This document shows, in pieces, positions 51,779 to 59,355 of a stretch of 60,725 bases of DNA. The translations under genes and the position numbers were made by a program. The DNA comes from CAYUPI01 sp964446585 (GTDB taxonomy: Bacteria; Verrucomicrobiota; Verrucomicrobiia; Limisphaerales; UBA8199), in contig CAYUPI010000035.1 of assembly GCA_964446585.1 (NCBI GenBank), positions 1-60,725 of the forward strand, given 5' to 3'. Every line of letters starts with the position of its first letter. Within the stretch, counting starts at the first letter, position 1. Under the pieces are notes generated by a model, which was not told the origin of the DNA, made no database searches, and saw only the letters and a list, made by a program, of their open reading frames with translations.

Positions 51779-52147
51779 CTAATTCTGGGGCGCCTTGCCA
51801 GCCAACCGGCAAGTCAACGCCGCAATCTTATCGTTAGCGACCTTGAAACAATGTTCCATCAGCAGCGGATCGGGCAGGCCGGTCTTGTCGAATGTGCCGT
51901 CAATCTTTACGGTCAAAATCGTCTGGTCAGCTTGCTCGACCACGCCCCTGACCTCCAAGGTCACATCGACCGCGAAGATTTCTCGTTGCCACCATTCTTT
52001 GATCGAAATGAGGCCGCGGATCTCCCGTCCCACGTCTTTTACAACGGCATCAGAGGCGAAGCAGGAGAGGAACGTGTCAGCATCACGGGCATTGATTGCC
52101 AAGACGTACGTTTCAACAGGCTTCGGCAGTTTCAGTTCCATTTTCAT
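51779..52147 (-). CDS. NTF2/SnoaL-like small protein
   Basis: 122 residues; GAGGTGG upstream favours the ATG at 52147 in M-M-K-M-E-L-K-L-P. The alpha+beta cone fold pattern is Y-V-L-A-I-N-A-R-D-A-D-T-F-L-S-C-F-A-S-D-A-V-V, I-R-G-L-I-S-I-K-E-W and F-K-V-A-N-D-K-I-A-A-L. Proteins of this type bind small hydrophobic ligands or act as isomerases; a stress-linked subgroup often sits beside SDR genes, as here (22-nt gap). No catalytic residue can be named. Confidence 0.85.
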   Translation of the reverse strand: MKMELKLPKPVETYVLAINARDADTFLSCFASDAVVKDVGREIRGLISIKEWWQREIFAVDVTLEVRGVVEQADQTILTVKIDGTFDKTGLPDPLLMEHCFKVANDKIAALTCRLAGKAPQN

Positions 52148-52169
52148 CATTCCACCTCTTGTTGTTCTC

Positions 52170-52967
52170 TCAGACTGTGGGAATGTTTCCGCCGTCAATG
52201 ATATATTCGCTTCCGGTGATCGAAGATGCCCGGTCGGAAACGAGGAACGCAATCAATTCCGCGACTTCCTCAGGTCGGTTGGGGCGCCCCAATGGAATTC
52301 CACCAAGCGAATCCATTAACTTCTCTCTTGCAACAGTTGTGTTGGTCCCCGCCTCGGCCGCGAGCCGATCGATTAGGCCCTCGGCTGCCTTGGTCTCGGT
52401 GAAACCGGGCGCAACACTGTTTACGCGGATTCCGTGCGGAGCGACTTCCTTGGACAGGCCTTTACTGTAATTCGTGAGAGCAGCTTTAGCGGCGGCGTAC
52501 GCTAGGGTGGATTCGAACAGCGGCAGCGTTCGCTGGATGGACGAAATATGGATTATGACTCCGGAACGTTGCTTCAACATCACAGGAAGAAAGCCGCGGT
52601 CCAATCGCACTGCCGAAAACAGATTCAATTCGAACTCCTGCTGCCAGAGCTCATCGGTCAACTTTGAAACACCACCGCCCGGCGCGGAAGAGCCGCCGAC
52701 GCTGTTGATCAAAATGTCCAGGCCGCCGAACCGGTCAATGGTTGCCTTGATGATGTGATCGGCTCCGGCGCGAGTGCTGACATCGGCTTGGACGAGCTGC
52801 CGAGGATCCCCGCTAACGGGGATCGTCCTGGCGGTTGTGAGCACCGTGCCTCCTCCGCGCAGCAGGCGATTTACGACAGCTTCGCCGATTCCCCTGGTGC
52901 CGCCTGTGACGAGGATTCGCTTGCCGGTGAACTCCTGCGCGTCGTAGGGGATGTTGGATGTGCTCAT
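52170..52967 (-). CDS. Short-chain dehydrogenase/reductase
   Basis: 265 residues from ATG M-S-T-S-N-I-P-Y. Classical SDR: T-G-G-T-R-G-I-G cofactor loop, N-S-V-G-G (in place of NNAG), catalytic S (I-S-S-I-Q-R), Y-x-x-x-K as Y-A-A-A-K, and P-G-F-T-E-T. The C-terminal signature is S-S-I-T-G-S-E-Y-I-I-D-G-G. The preference for NADP is not clear from the loop (T-T-A-R after beta 2 favours NADP). It is a reductase of unknown carbonyl substrate, probably co-transcribed with the amidohydrolase (29-nt gap) and the NTF2-like gene. Confidence 0.93.
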   Translation of the reverse strand: MSTSNIPYDAQEFTGKRILVTGGTRGIGEAVVNRLLRGGGTVLTTARTIPVSGDPRQLVQADVSTRAGADHIIKATIDRFGGLDILINSVGGSSAPGGGVSKLTDELWQQEFELNLFSAVRLDRGFLPVMLKQRSGVIIHISSIQRTLPLFESTLAYAAAKAALTNYSKGLSKEVAPHGIRVNSVAPGFTETKAAEGLIDRLAAEAGTNTTVAREKLMDSLGGIPLGRPNRPEEVAELIAFLVSDRASSITGSEYIIDGGNIPTV

Positions 52968-52996
52968 GCAAATTCGCGATTGAGTGGTACGCGCTC

Positions 52997-54871
52997 CTAG
53001 AAAGCGAAGCAATCACAACCCGAGCCGAAAAATCCGCCATAGCGATTGCTCGCAGCATCCAGAGCAGCGAACGGTTCATGCAGTGCTTGACCGCGACCTT
53101 GCTGATGACATTCCGTGCCGTGACTATGTCGCACCGGAACGCCGGCTCGTGCGGCATGGACGACGTCCAATGGGGTGCCATAGCCGCCGAACACCTTCAC
53201 CGGCGACCATTCCGGCAGAACTGGAAGCGACGTGGGCGCGTGCGAAGCGAATTCCTCGGCAGCATGGACGATCTTTCCGCCAACGATCGTGAGCACGGAT
53301 TCGATGCCTTTGATCTCTTCTTCGGGCACGGAAAAGTAATCATCCGTAAGCGCGACGAAGTCCGCTAATTGACCCGGTCCAATCGTGCCCTTCTTCCCGG
53401 CCTCGCTGGAAAACCAACTGCTGCCCTGGGTGTAAAGCCGCAGCGACTCTTCGCGGGTGAGGCGATTTTTGTCAGGATACATAGGCACACCACCGACTGT
53501 CTTTCCCGTCACCAACCAGTAGAGTGACACCCACGGATTATAGCTGGCCACTCGTGTGGCATCCGTGCCTGCGCCAACGGGAATCCCAAGCTCCAGCATT
53601 TTCCGGACTGGAGGCGTGCGTTCAGCCGCTCTCTTTCCGTAGCGTTCCATGAAATATTCGCCCTGGTAGGCCATGCGATGTTGGATAGCGATGCCGCCGC
53701 CTAGCGCCTTTACGCGTTCCAGGTTGCGATCCGAAATGGTTTCACAGTGGTCGAAAAACCAATTCACGCCCTTGAACGGGACTTCGCGATTTACTTCCTC
53801 GAAGACGTTCAGGAAGCGCGTGATGCTCTCGTCGTAAGTCGCGTGGAGACGGAACGGCCACTGATTCGCCGCGAGCATCGTGACGACTTCCTTGAGCTCA
53901 CCTTCCAGCGATGCAGGCAGGTCAGGACGCGGTTCGAGGAAGTCCTCGAAATCCGCCGCGGAGAACACCAGCATTTCGCCCGCCCCATTGCACCGAAAGA
54001 AGTCGTCGCCTTTGCCGGGTCCAGTCATTTTGATCCAGCGGGCGAAGTCTTGCTTTTCCTGTTTCGGCTTTTGGGTGAAAAGGTTGTAGGCAATGCGCAG
54101 CGTCATTTCGCCGCGGTTGTGCAATTGGTCGATGACCTCGTAATCCTCCGGGTAATTCTGGTATCCGCCTCCGGCATCAATGATACTGGTGAGCCCAAGG
54201 CGGTTGAGTTCGCGCATAAAATGCCGTGTGGAATTCATCTGATATTCCGGCGGCAGCTTCGGGCCTTTGGCGAGCGTGGCGTAAAGAATCGTGGCGTTGG
54301 GCCGCGCAATGAGCAGGCCGGTTGGATTACATTTGCTGTCACGTTGAATTTCTCCGCCGGGTGGATTAGGCGTGTCCTTTGTGTAACCGCAAGCGCGAAG
54401 CGCGGCTTTGTTCAGCAGCGCACGGCAATACAAGTGCAGGATGAACACCGGAGTGTCCGGCGCGGCCGCGTTGATTTCATCGAGTGTCGGCATCCGGCGT
54501 TCGGCAAATTGGAACTCGCTCCAGCCGCCCACCACGCGCACCCATTGGCCTGTCGGGGTGCGGTCTGCCTGTTCCTTCAACATTCGCAACCCATCTGCCA
54601 GGGATGGCACGCCGTCCCAACGGAGCTCCATGTTGTAGTTCAGTCCGCCGCGAATGACATGCAGGTGCGAGTCGTTCAGTCCGGGAATGACGCGGCGGCC
54701 GTTGAGATCAATCACCCTGGTATTCGGGCCGCGTTCGTACTCCTCTGAATCGTCCATGCCTACAATTCGGCCATTGCTCACCGAAATCTTTGTGGCTTCG
54801 GGATGTTGCTTGTCGAGAGTTGTGATCCGGCCGCTGTGAAGAATTAGATCCAGTGGCGCTTTGGCTTTCAT
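52997..54871 (-). CDS. YtcJ-like metal-dependent amidohydrolase
   Basis: 624 residues; ATG overlaps the preceding stop (ATGA). Amidohydro_3 fold: N-terminal beta-sandwich, GLNDSHLHV with H-x-H metal ligands, W-F-F-D-H-C-E-T and I-Q-H-R central His residues, and G-A-G-T-D-A-T near the end of the barrel. The C-terminus F-F-G-S-G-C-D-C-F-A-F resembles the ending I recall from other long YtcJ proteins, so the tail is considered genuine. There is no signal peptide. The family hydrolyses C-N bonds of formamides, cyclic amides or similar; the substrate is unknown. Confidence 0.9.
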   Translation of the reverse strand: MKAKAPLDLILHSGRITTLDKQHPEATKISVSNGRIVGMDDSEEYERGPNTRVIDLNGRRVIPGLNDSHLHVIRGGLNYNMELRWDGVPSLADGLRMLKEQADRTPTGQWVRVVGGWSEFQFAERRMPTLDEINAAAPDTPVFILHLYCRALLNKAALRACGYTKDTPNPPGGEIQRDSKCNPTGLLIARPNATILYATLAKGPKLPPEYQMNSTRHFMRELNRLGLTSIIDAGGGYQNYPEDYEVIDQLHNRGEMTLRIAYNLFTQKPKQEKQDFARWIKMTGPGKGDDFFRCNGAGEMLVFSAADFEDFLEPRPDLPASLEGELKEVVTMLAANQWPFRLHATYDESITRFLNVFEEVNREVPFKGVNWFFDHCETISDRNLERVKALGGGIAIQHRMAYQGEYFMERYGKRAAERTPPVRKMLELGIPVGAGTDATRVASYNPWVSLYWLVTGKTVGGVPMYPDKNRLTREESLRLYTQGSSWFSSEAGKKGTIGPGQLADFVALTDDYFSVPEEEIKGIESVLTIVGGKIVHAAEEFASHAPTSLPVLPEWSPVKVFGGYGTPLDVVHAARAGVPVRHSHGTECHQQGRGQALHEPFAALDAASNRYGGFFGSGCDCFAF

Positions 54872-55104
54872 ATTGTACCATTGGAGATCGTCGACGTGAA
54901 AAAGTCGTCGCGCTCCTTATCTTTTGTGAAAGTGCGAAGAATACCAACCTCGCGGGAATCCGAACCGGGCGGTGGCACAATCACCGTCACACCGAGCACG
55001 CCACTATGAGCGAACGACGCCTGGAAGGATTCCCGCAGCGTCTGCTGAAATTCAGTCTCGCAACCGGGTCGCACTCGACGCGTGATGGTGACGTGGATGG
55101 GCAT
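54868..55104 (-). CDS. Truncated antibiotic-biosynthesis-monooxygenase (ABM) domain protein
   Basis: 78 residues, ATG M-P-I-H-V-T-I-T-R-R-V. The N-terminal beta-alpha part of an ABM dimeric ferredoxin-like domain is clear (G-C-E-T-E-F-Q-Q-T-L-R-E, S-G-V-L-G-V-T, R-E-V-G-I-L-R-T-F). The sequence then ends at T-S-T-I-S-N-G-T-I, where full relatives continue through a further helix and strands and often a membrane anchor. The stop overlaps the amidohydrolase start (ATGA). Either a deletion removed the C-terminus or this is a reduced form; enzymatic activity is doubtful. Longer upstream frames to 55731 are antisense-like noise. Confidence 0.7.
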   Translation of the reverse strand: MPIHVTITRRVRPGCETEFQQTLRESFQASFAHSGVLGVTVIVPPPGSDSREVGILRTFTKDKERDDFFTSTISNGTI

Positions 55105-55139
55105 AATTTCGTAGCGCAGACAGTCTTGTCTCGCAACGC

Positions 55140-55865
55140 TCAGCGTTTCGCCGTGGCCGCCGCCGGCTTGACACCACGACCGTGCCCGTCCCCTGCGACT
55201 TTCTTCGGCACGACTTGCGGGACTTTCGCGGTTTGCGGCGCGTGGTGAACCATCGTGTAAGCGTACTCCACTCCGACGCCGTAGGCGCCAGCCTGCGGCC
55301 GAAGCAGTTTCATGAGTGCGTCGTAGTGCTCCTTTCTCGCCCAATCGCGCTGCCATTCGAGCAAAGCGGCGATGGTCGTCAACCGCACCGCGCCGGCTTG
55401 CACCATGCGTGAGAGCGCGGCTTCTTGTGCGGCCGGCGAAGTCGCGCCGCAGCAGTCTTCGACGACGTAAATGTTGTAGCCCGCACCGAGCATTTCGATA
55501 GTCGGCCAGGTGACGCATACCTCCGTCCACAGTCCGGTCATAATGATGTTTTTCCGGCCAGTGGCTTGAATCGCCTTGCGAAAACCGGCATCGTCCCAGG
55601 AATTCATGGAACTGCGCTCCACAATCGGTTGCCCGGGGAACACGTCGAGCAGTTGTGGCACGATGTAGCCGGAAAAGCCCTCGGTCTCGACGGCGGTGAG
55701 CACGGAGGGCACGTTGAACTCCTTCGCGCACTTGGCAAGGAGAGTAGTGTTGTTGAGGAGCGTCGCGCGATCCGTATTTGCGACGCCAAAGATCATTTGC
55801 GGCTGACAGTCAATGAACACGACGGCGCTGTCCTGCGGCGTGTAGAGTTTGTGATATTGGCTCAT
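55140..55865 (-). CDS. Isochorismatase-family cysteine hydrolase (YcaC-like)
   Basis: 241 residues. Catalytic triad D19 (F-I-D-C-Q-P-Q-M), K105 (A-T-G-R-K) and C117 (L-W-T-E-V-C-V-T-W) in the isochorismatase/nicotinamidase fold. The S-M-N-S-W-D-D segment and T-E-V-C-V-T-W are typical of YcaC-type proteins of unknown substrate. After ~205 the tail is Lys/Ala/Pro-rich (P-K-K-V-A-G-D-G-H-G-R-G), longer than in E. coli YcaC. These proteins recur in stress clusters with pirin and ADH genes, as here. Confidence 0.92.
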   Translation of the reverse strand: MSQYHKLYTPQDSAVVFIDCQPQMIFGVANTDRATLLNNTTLLAKCAKEFNVPSVLTAVETEGFSGYIVPQLLDVFPGQPIVERSSMNSWDDAGFRKAIQATGRKNIIMTGLWTEVCVTWPTIEMLGAGYNIYVVEDCCGATSPAAQEAALSRMVQAGAVRLTTIAALLEWQRDWARKEHYDALMKLLRPQAGAYGVGVEYAYTMVHHAPQTAKVPQVVPKKVAGDGHGRGVKPAAATAKR

Positions 55866-55895
55866 GTTGTTTTTCCTTTCTTGTGGTTTCGTTGC

Positions 55896-56591
55896 TTAGT
55901 TGAGATCGAATAAAAGGAAGTGCGCTCCCTTGGCGGATTGGAGTCGTATTTCCCGATCTACATCGAGCGATGCGCCGTCGCCGGGCGAGAGTTTCTTCCC
56001 GTTCAAATCGAGGTCGCCGTCGATCAGTTGAACCCAGGCGTGCCGCTGTTCGCGAAGCGGGTGACTGACTTTTTCTTTTGGCTCGAGCCGACCGATGAAC
56101 AAATCGGCGTCCTGATTGATTTTGATCGACCCGGCGCGGCCATCACCGGAGCAGGCCAGAGTCAAGCTACTTGGCGGCGCGTCCGTAAAAGATTGCTGCG
56201 CGTAGCTTGGCGGGAATCCCTTGCGAGAGGGCAGTAGCCAGATTTGGAGAAAGTGAACCGGCTCGGTGCGCGAATGATTGTATTCGCTGTGTTCGATGCC
56301 CGTGCCAGCCGAGATGCGCTGCACGTCCCCGGCCTTCATCACGGCCCTGTGGCCCATGCTGTCCCGGTGTTCGAGCGCGCCGCTGACCACGTAACTGATG
56401 ATTTCAAAATCGCGGTGCGGGTGCGTGCCAAAGCCTTGACCGCCCTGAACGCGGTCTTCGTTGATCACGCGCAGACTGAGAAAGCCCATGTGCTGCGGGT
56501 CGCGGTAATCCGCGAAGGAAAACGTGTGATAGCTGTCCAGCCAGCCGTGATCGGCATGGCCTCGTTCGTTGCCTCGTCGAATTCTAATCAT
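55896..56591 (-). CDS. Pirin-family bicupin protein (quercetinase-like)
   Basis: 231 residues from ATG M-I-R-I-R-R-G-N-E-R-G; upstream codons to 56672 are unlikely. Two cupin halves: GFGTHPHRDFEIISYVVSGA supplies the N-terminal metal site (H-x-H, E) and S-A-G-T-G-I-E-H-S-E-Y-N the second motif. The C-terminal cupin (ADLFIGRLEPKEKVSHPL) lacks metal residues, as in the YhhW type. Relatives oxidise quercetin or regulate through iron redox state. It lies in the directon between the catalase-like and isochorismatase-like genes. Confidence 0.93.
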   Translation of the reverse strand: MIRIRRGNERGHADHGWLDSYHTFSFADYRDPQHMGFLSLRVINEDRVQGGQGFGTHPHRDFEIISYVVSGALEHRDSMGHRAVMKAGDVQRISAGTGIEHSEYNHSRTEPVHFLQIWLLPSRKGFPPSYAQQSFTDAPPSSLTLACSGDGRAGSIKINQDADLFIGRLEPKEKVSHPLREQRHAWVQLIDGDLDLNGKKLSPGDGASLDVDREIRLQSAKGAHFLLFDLN

Positions 56592-56668
56592 TTCGTTGTT
56601 CTTTGTTGTTACGCTCGTGCAAGAGCGGCGTCCACAAACGGTTCCTCTCTCCGTTGCGTTTCGGCGGT

Positions 56669-57634
56669 TCAACGACCCCCATCCACGGAGACCGCCCGCC
56701 GCCGACGGCCGCTGAGCAGATAGATGTCCGAGCGTACGTCCGTGAGTGGATCGCCCGAGGACTCGATACCATCAACTCTGGGAACGGGGTCAAAGATGAT
56801 CTTCCGCCGCCCCGTAACCTGGTCATCCACGCGGGCGGTCAAGATGATGGTGCCAAGCGGGAGCTCTGGCCGACTTTCCGGCCACGGCACGCTGGCGTCG
56901 GCCACGTCGTCGCCTGCCTCCGCCGTCTGCACGAAGACACTGACCTTGACCGGTTCTCTGGCAAGTCGCGGCCCGATTTCATCGAACAGGAAGTTTTCGG
57001 ACTTTGTTGCCGCGCTCTCATTGGAGAGATACTCAGTCCCGGCGTCGGGCCGGATGCGAAATCGCCCGTGACGGCTGACGCCGTTGGCATTGGTGAACTT
57101 GAAAGCAGTGACGGCGAAGAATGCTTCCCGCGCAAAACTCGTTGGGATCGGCTTGGGCGCTTCGACGAACCGCTTGGCGTTGGGGTGGACAGCGAGGAAT
57201 GATCCCATTACCTCGGGTCGGCCCGCCCCGAACGCTGCCGCGCCACGGAGAAACTCCAGGAACTCCTCTCCGGTGTGCACCGGAAACCCATTGGCGGAGT
57301 GAGCGACAATGTCGGTGTGAACGTGCTCGTCCAGATGGAAGCGGATAGCCATCCCCCTGGGGCCGGAACGCGCCGGGTCGTTGTCTGGGATGTTGGGCAG
57401 GCCCGTCGAGTTGGAGTAACGCACCGTAACGGGAGTGGATGGCCTGTTCGCGTGCGGGGCGCGCGTTAACTTCGCAGCCTCGGGCGATGGTGTGAAAGTG
57501 CCCGAGCACATCAGCCCTTTGGCATGTGCGGGCCGAAAGCCGGGGTGCAGTCCGAACAGCGCGTCGATGGCCTCGAGCAGTTGCTGGGCCAAGGCCGGGT
57601 TCTTCAGTATGCCAGTTGGCGTAGGTGCGCTCAT
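56669..57634 (-). CDS. Catalase-related heme peroxidase (SrpA-like)
   Basis: 321 residues, much shorter than full catalases (~480+). Distal His H37 in F-R-P-A-H-A-K-G, conserved Asn in A-H-S-A-N-G-F-P-V-H, T-V-R-Y-S-N-S-T-G and G-P-R-G-M-A-I-R-F-H. The C-terminal V-R-S-D-I-Y-L-L-S-G-R-R-R supplies the proximal Tyr and Arg heme contacts. No signal peptide is visible, so it is cytoplasmic, while many SrpA relatives are exported. It acts as an organic-peroxide-dependent peroxidase with weak catalase activity. Confidence 0.9.
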   Translation of the reverse strand: MSAPTPTGILKNPALAQQLLEAIDALFGLHPGFRPAHAKGLMCSGTFTPSPEAAKLTRAPHANRPSTPVTVRYSNSTGLPNIPDNDPARSGPRGMAIRFHLDEHVHTDIVAHSANGFPVHTGEEFLEFLRGAAAFGAGRPEVMGSFLAVHPNAKRFVEAPKPIPTSFAREAFFAVTAFKFTNANGVSRHGRFRIRPDAGTEYLSNESAATKSENFLFDEIGPRLAREPVKVSVFVQTAEAGDDVADASVPWPESRPELPLGTIILTARVDDQVTGRRKIIFDPVPRVDGIESSGDPLTDVRSDIYLLSGRRRRAVSVDGGR

Positions 57635-57662
57635 TTGTGTTCCCTTCTTATCAGTGTTGGTT

Positions 57663-58676
57663 TCATTTCATTGTCAGTACGACCCGAAAGCGCGCTTTAC
57701 CGCTCATCATGCGCTCGTAGGCTTCGTTCACGCACTCCAACGGATAGATTTCATTCATTGAGCGCACGCCCGTGCGTACGCTGAACGCAAGGGTGTCCTG
57801 CGAGTCAATGGACGTTCCCGAATACCAGCCTTTCACCGAGCGATTGCCCATCAGCAGAACAATCGGGGACAACTGCAACGACTCCGCCGCGCCTATCACG
57901 ATCAATGTCCCCTTGACAGCGAGCCCGCCCTGGACTGCGCTCATGGCGTCGCCAACGGTGACGGTCGAGAGGATCACGTTTGCGCCACCGAGTTTTTGTA
58001 GCTCGGCAGCGGGATCCTGCGACTGGCTGTCAATGTAAACAGACGCGCCCAGTTGTCGGGCGAGCGGCTCTTTGTCTTTGCCGCGCGCGATGGCAACGGT
58101 TCGGAAGCCTGACTTCGCGGCGTATTGCACTCCAAGATGGCCGAGCCCACCGAGTCCGAGCACCGCGACGACATCGCCAGGCCGTGCGCCTGAATTTCGC
58201 AACGCATTGAAGGTGGTAATGCCCGCGCACAGCAATGGCGCTGCATCCACAGGCGGTAGATCATCGGGAAACCGCGCCACCGCGCTGACAGGAGCAATCA
58301 TGTATTCGCCGTAACCGCCGTCGAAGCTGATACCAGTGACTTGCTGAGTCTCGCAGGCGAACAGATCTCCGCGGCGACAGGGGTTGCATCGCCCGCAGTA
58401 TCCGCCGTGCCAACCGACGCCGACAGGCTGGCCTGCCGCCCATCCTGTTACTCCCGGGCCGACGGCATCAATCGTGCCGGACACCTCATGGCCTGGAACG
58501 CGCGGATATTGAATCCCGGGCCAGAGCCCCTCCTTTACCAGCGAATCGCTGTGGCAGATGCCACAGGCAGTCACCTTGATCCGAACAGTTCCTGTTCCAG
58601 GCTGGGGTATCGGTCGTTCGACAATCTCAAACTCCCGTTTCGCGCCTGGCACTTGTGCAACACGCATGGTAGCCAT
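57663..58676 (-). CDS. Zinc-dependent alcohol dehydrogenase (medium-chain)
   Basis: 337 residues. Catalytic zinc: C38, H63-E64; structural zinc C94, C97, C100, C108 in G-Y-C-G-R-C-N-P-C-R-R-G-D-L-F-A-C. Rossmann motif V-L-G-L-G-G-L-G-H-L-G, followed by A-R-G-K-D-K where a basic residue could favour NADP. This is the AdhP/AdhA class acting on primary alcohols or aldehydes. The start M-A-T-M-R-V-A-Q is 47 nt downstream of a decayed ADH. Confidence 0.93.
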   Translation of the reverse strand: MATMRVAQVPGAKREFEIVERPIPQPGTGTVRIKVTACGICHSDSLVKEGLWPGIQYPRVPGHEVSGTIDAVGPGVTGWAAGQPVGVGWHGGYCGRCNPCRRGDLFACETQQVTGISFDGGYGEYMIAPVSAVARFPDDLPPVDAAPLLCAGITTFNALRNSGARPGDVVAVLGLGGLGHLGVQYAAKSGFRTVAIARGKDKEPLARQLGASVYIDSQSQDPAAELQKLGGANVILSTVTVGDAMSAVQGGLAVKGTLIVIGAAESLQLSPIVLLMGNRSVKGWYSGTSIDSQDTLAFSVRTGVRSMNEIYPLECVNEAYERMMSGKARFRVVLTMK

Positions 58677-58723
58677 AGGACTTTACGACTTTCTGCCGTC
58701 TCTGACGGTGATGGAGCTCATCC

Positions 58724-59134
58724 TCAAACCTCGCTTGTTAATACGCACTTAGAAATTGGACGATGGAAGGAGGAAGCTCTCCTACCAAAGTAGGAGTTAT
58801 TTGGACCGACTGCGGTGACTCGACCGACCACTTCGTGGTCGAGAATCGCGGGAAACTGCGAAATGCCCGATTCATTCTTCAAGACGGAAAGATCGGAATG
58901 ACGCAAGCCGCAGTGTTCCACTGCGACTTCAACGTCCTCGGTATTGAGCGGTCCGAGGTCAACGACTTCGAGCGCCATCGGCTGCTTCGGACCGCAGGCA
59001 ATCCATGCCTGATAATTGCTCGCGCCTTCTGCTCTGAAACTCGCGCGAGGTTGTCCAGCAGAAGCAGACGCCGTATGTGGCTCGTGCAATCCGCGGGCCG
59101 GTTCATTGTGGTTCTGTATTAGCGTAGTATTCAT
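58724..59134 (-). pseudogene. Decayed N-terminal fragment of a second zinc alcohol dehydrogenase
   Basis: From about residue 40 the frame encodes Y-Q-A-W-I-A-C-G-P-K-Q-P-M-A-L-E-V-V-D-L-G-P-L, E-D-V-E-V-A-V-E-H-C-G-L, then H-S-D-L-S-V-L-K-N and V-V-G-R-V-T-A-V-G-P-N, the N-terminal domain of a YahK/AdhC-like ADH. It then breaks off. Residues that should be Cys and Gly at the zinc site read CGLRHSD and LDHE instead of CGLCHSD and LGHE, so catalysis would be lost even before the truncation. No Rossmann domain follows. Confidence 0.75.
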
Positions 59135-59142
59135 AGATGAAT
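59129..59142. promoter_or_regulatory. Palindrome ATTCATAGATGAAT
   Basis: A perfect 6-2-6 palindrome at the left border of the divergent region between the minus-strand directon and the methyltransferase. Its size fits a dimeric repressor site; no regulator gene is nearby. Confidence 0.3.
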
Positions 59143-59283
59143 CTCTTCAGGCGATTGTTCGTTCTAATACTTGTGTTCGGTTTGTTCGTAATTGGTTCGT
59201 CATTAAGCAATGCGAGATTTTGGAACCAAACGGCTAACGGCAGTGGAAAAAATTTTTATTGGCACCCAGAGCCAGACCTTGAA

Positions 59284-59300
59284 AGAAAACTCTGTTTTCT
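59284..59300. promoter_or_regulatory. Inverted repeat AGAAAAC-TCT-GTTTTCT
   Basis: Perfect 7-bp arms with 3-nt centre, 55 nt upstream of the methyltransferase start in an A/T-rich 221-bp region. It is an operator candidate. The in-frame codons over this region (from 59137) encode an unlikely hydrophobic N-terminal extension. Confidence 0.35.
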
Positions 59301-59355
59301 CCGATTTCCCGTGTTAAGTTTCAGTCGCAGCTTCTCTGAAAGCGAATTGTCGAAT

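Noticed and set aside
55105..55731. Longer start for the ABM gene
   Set aside because: The added 209 residues are out of frame with the isochorismatase-like gene and Arg-rich; the ABM domain starts at the ATG at 55104.
59137..59355. Hydrophobic 73-codon extension of the methyltransferase (M-N-L-F-R-R-L-F-V-L)
   Set aside because: It resembles a signal peptide by chance in A/T-rich DNA. The region carries palindromes, relatives as I recall them begin near M-K-A-S, and an exported SAM methyltransferase is implausible.
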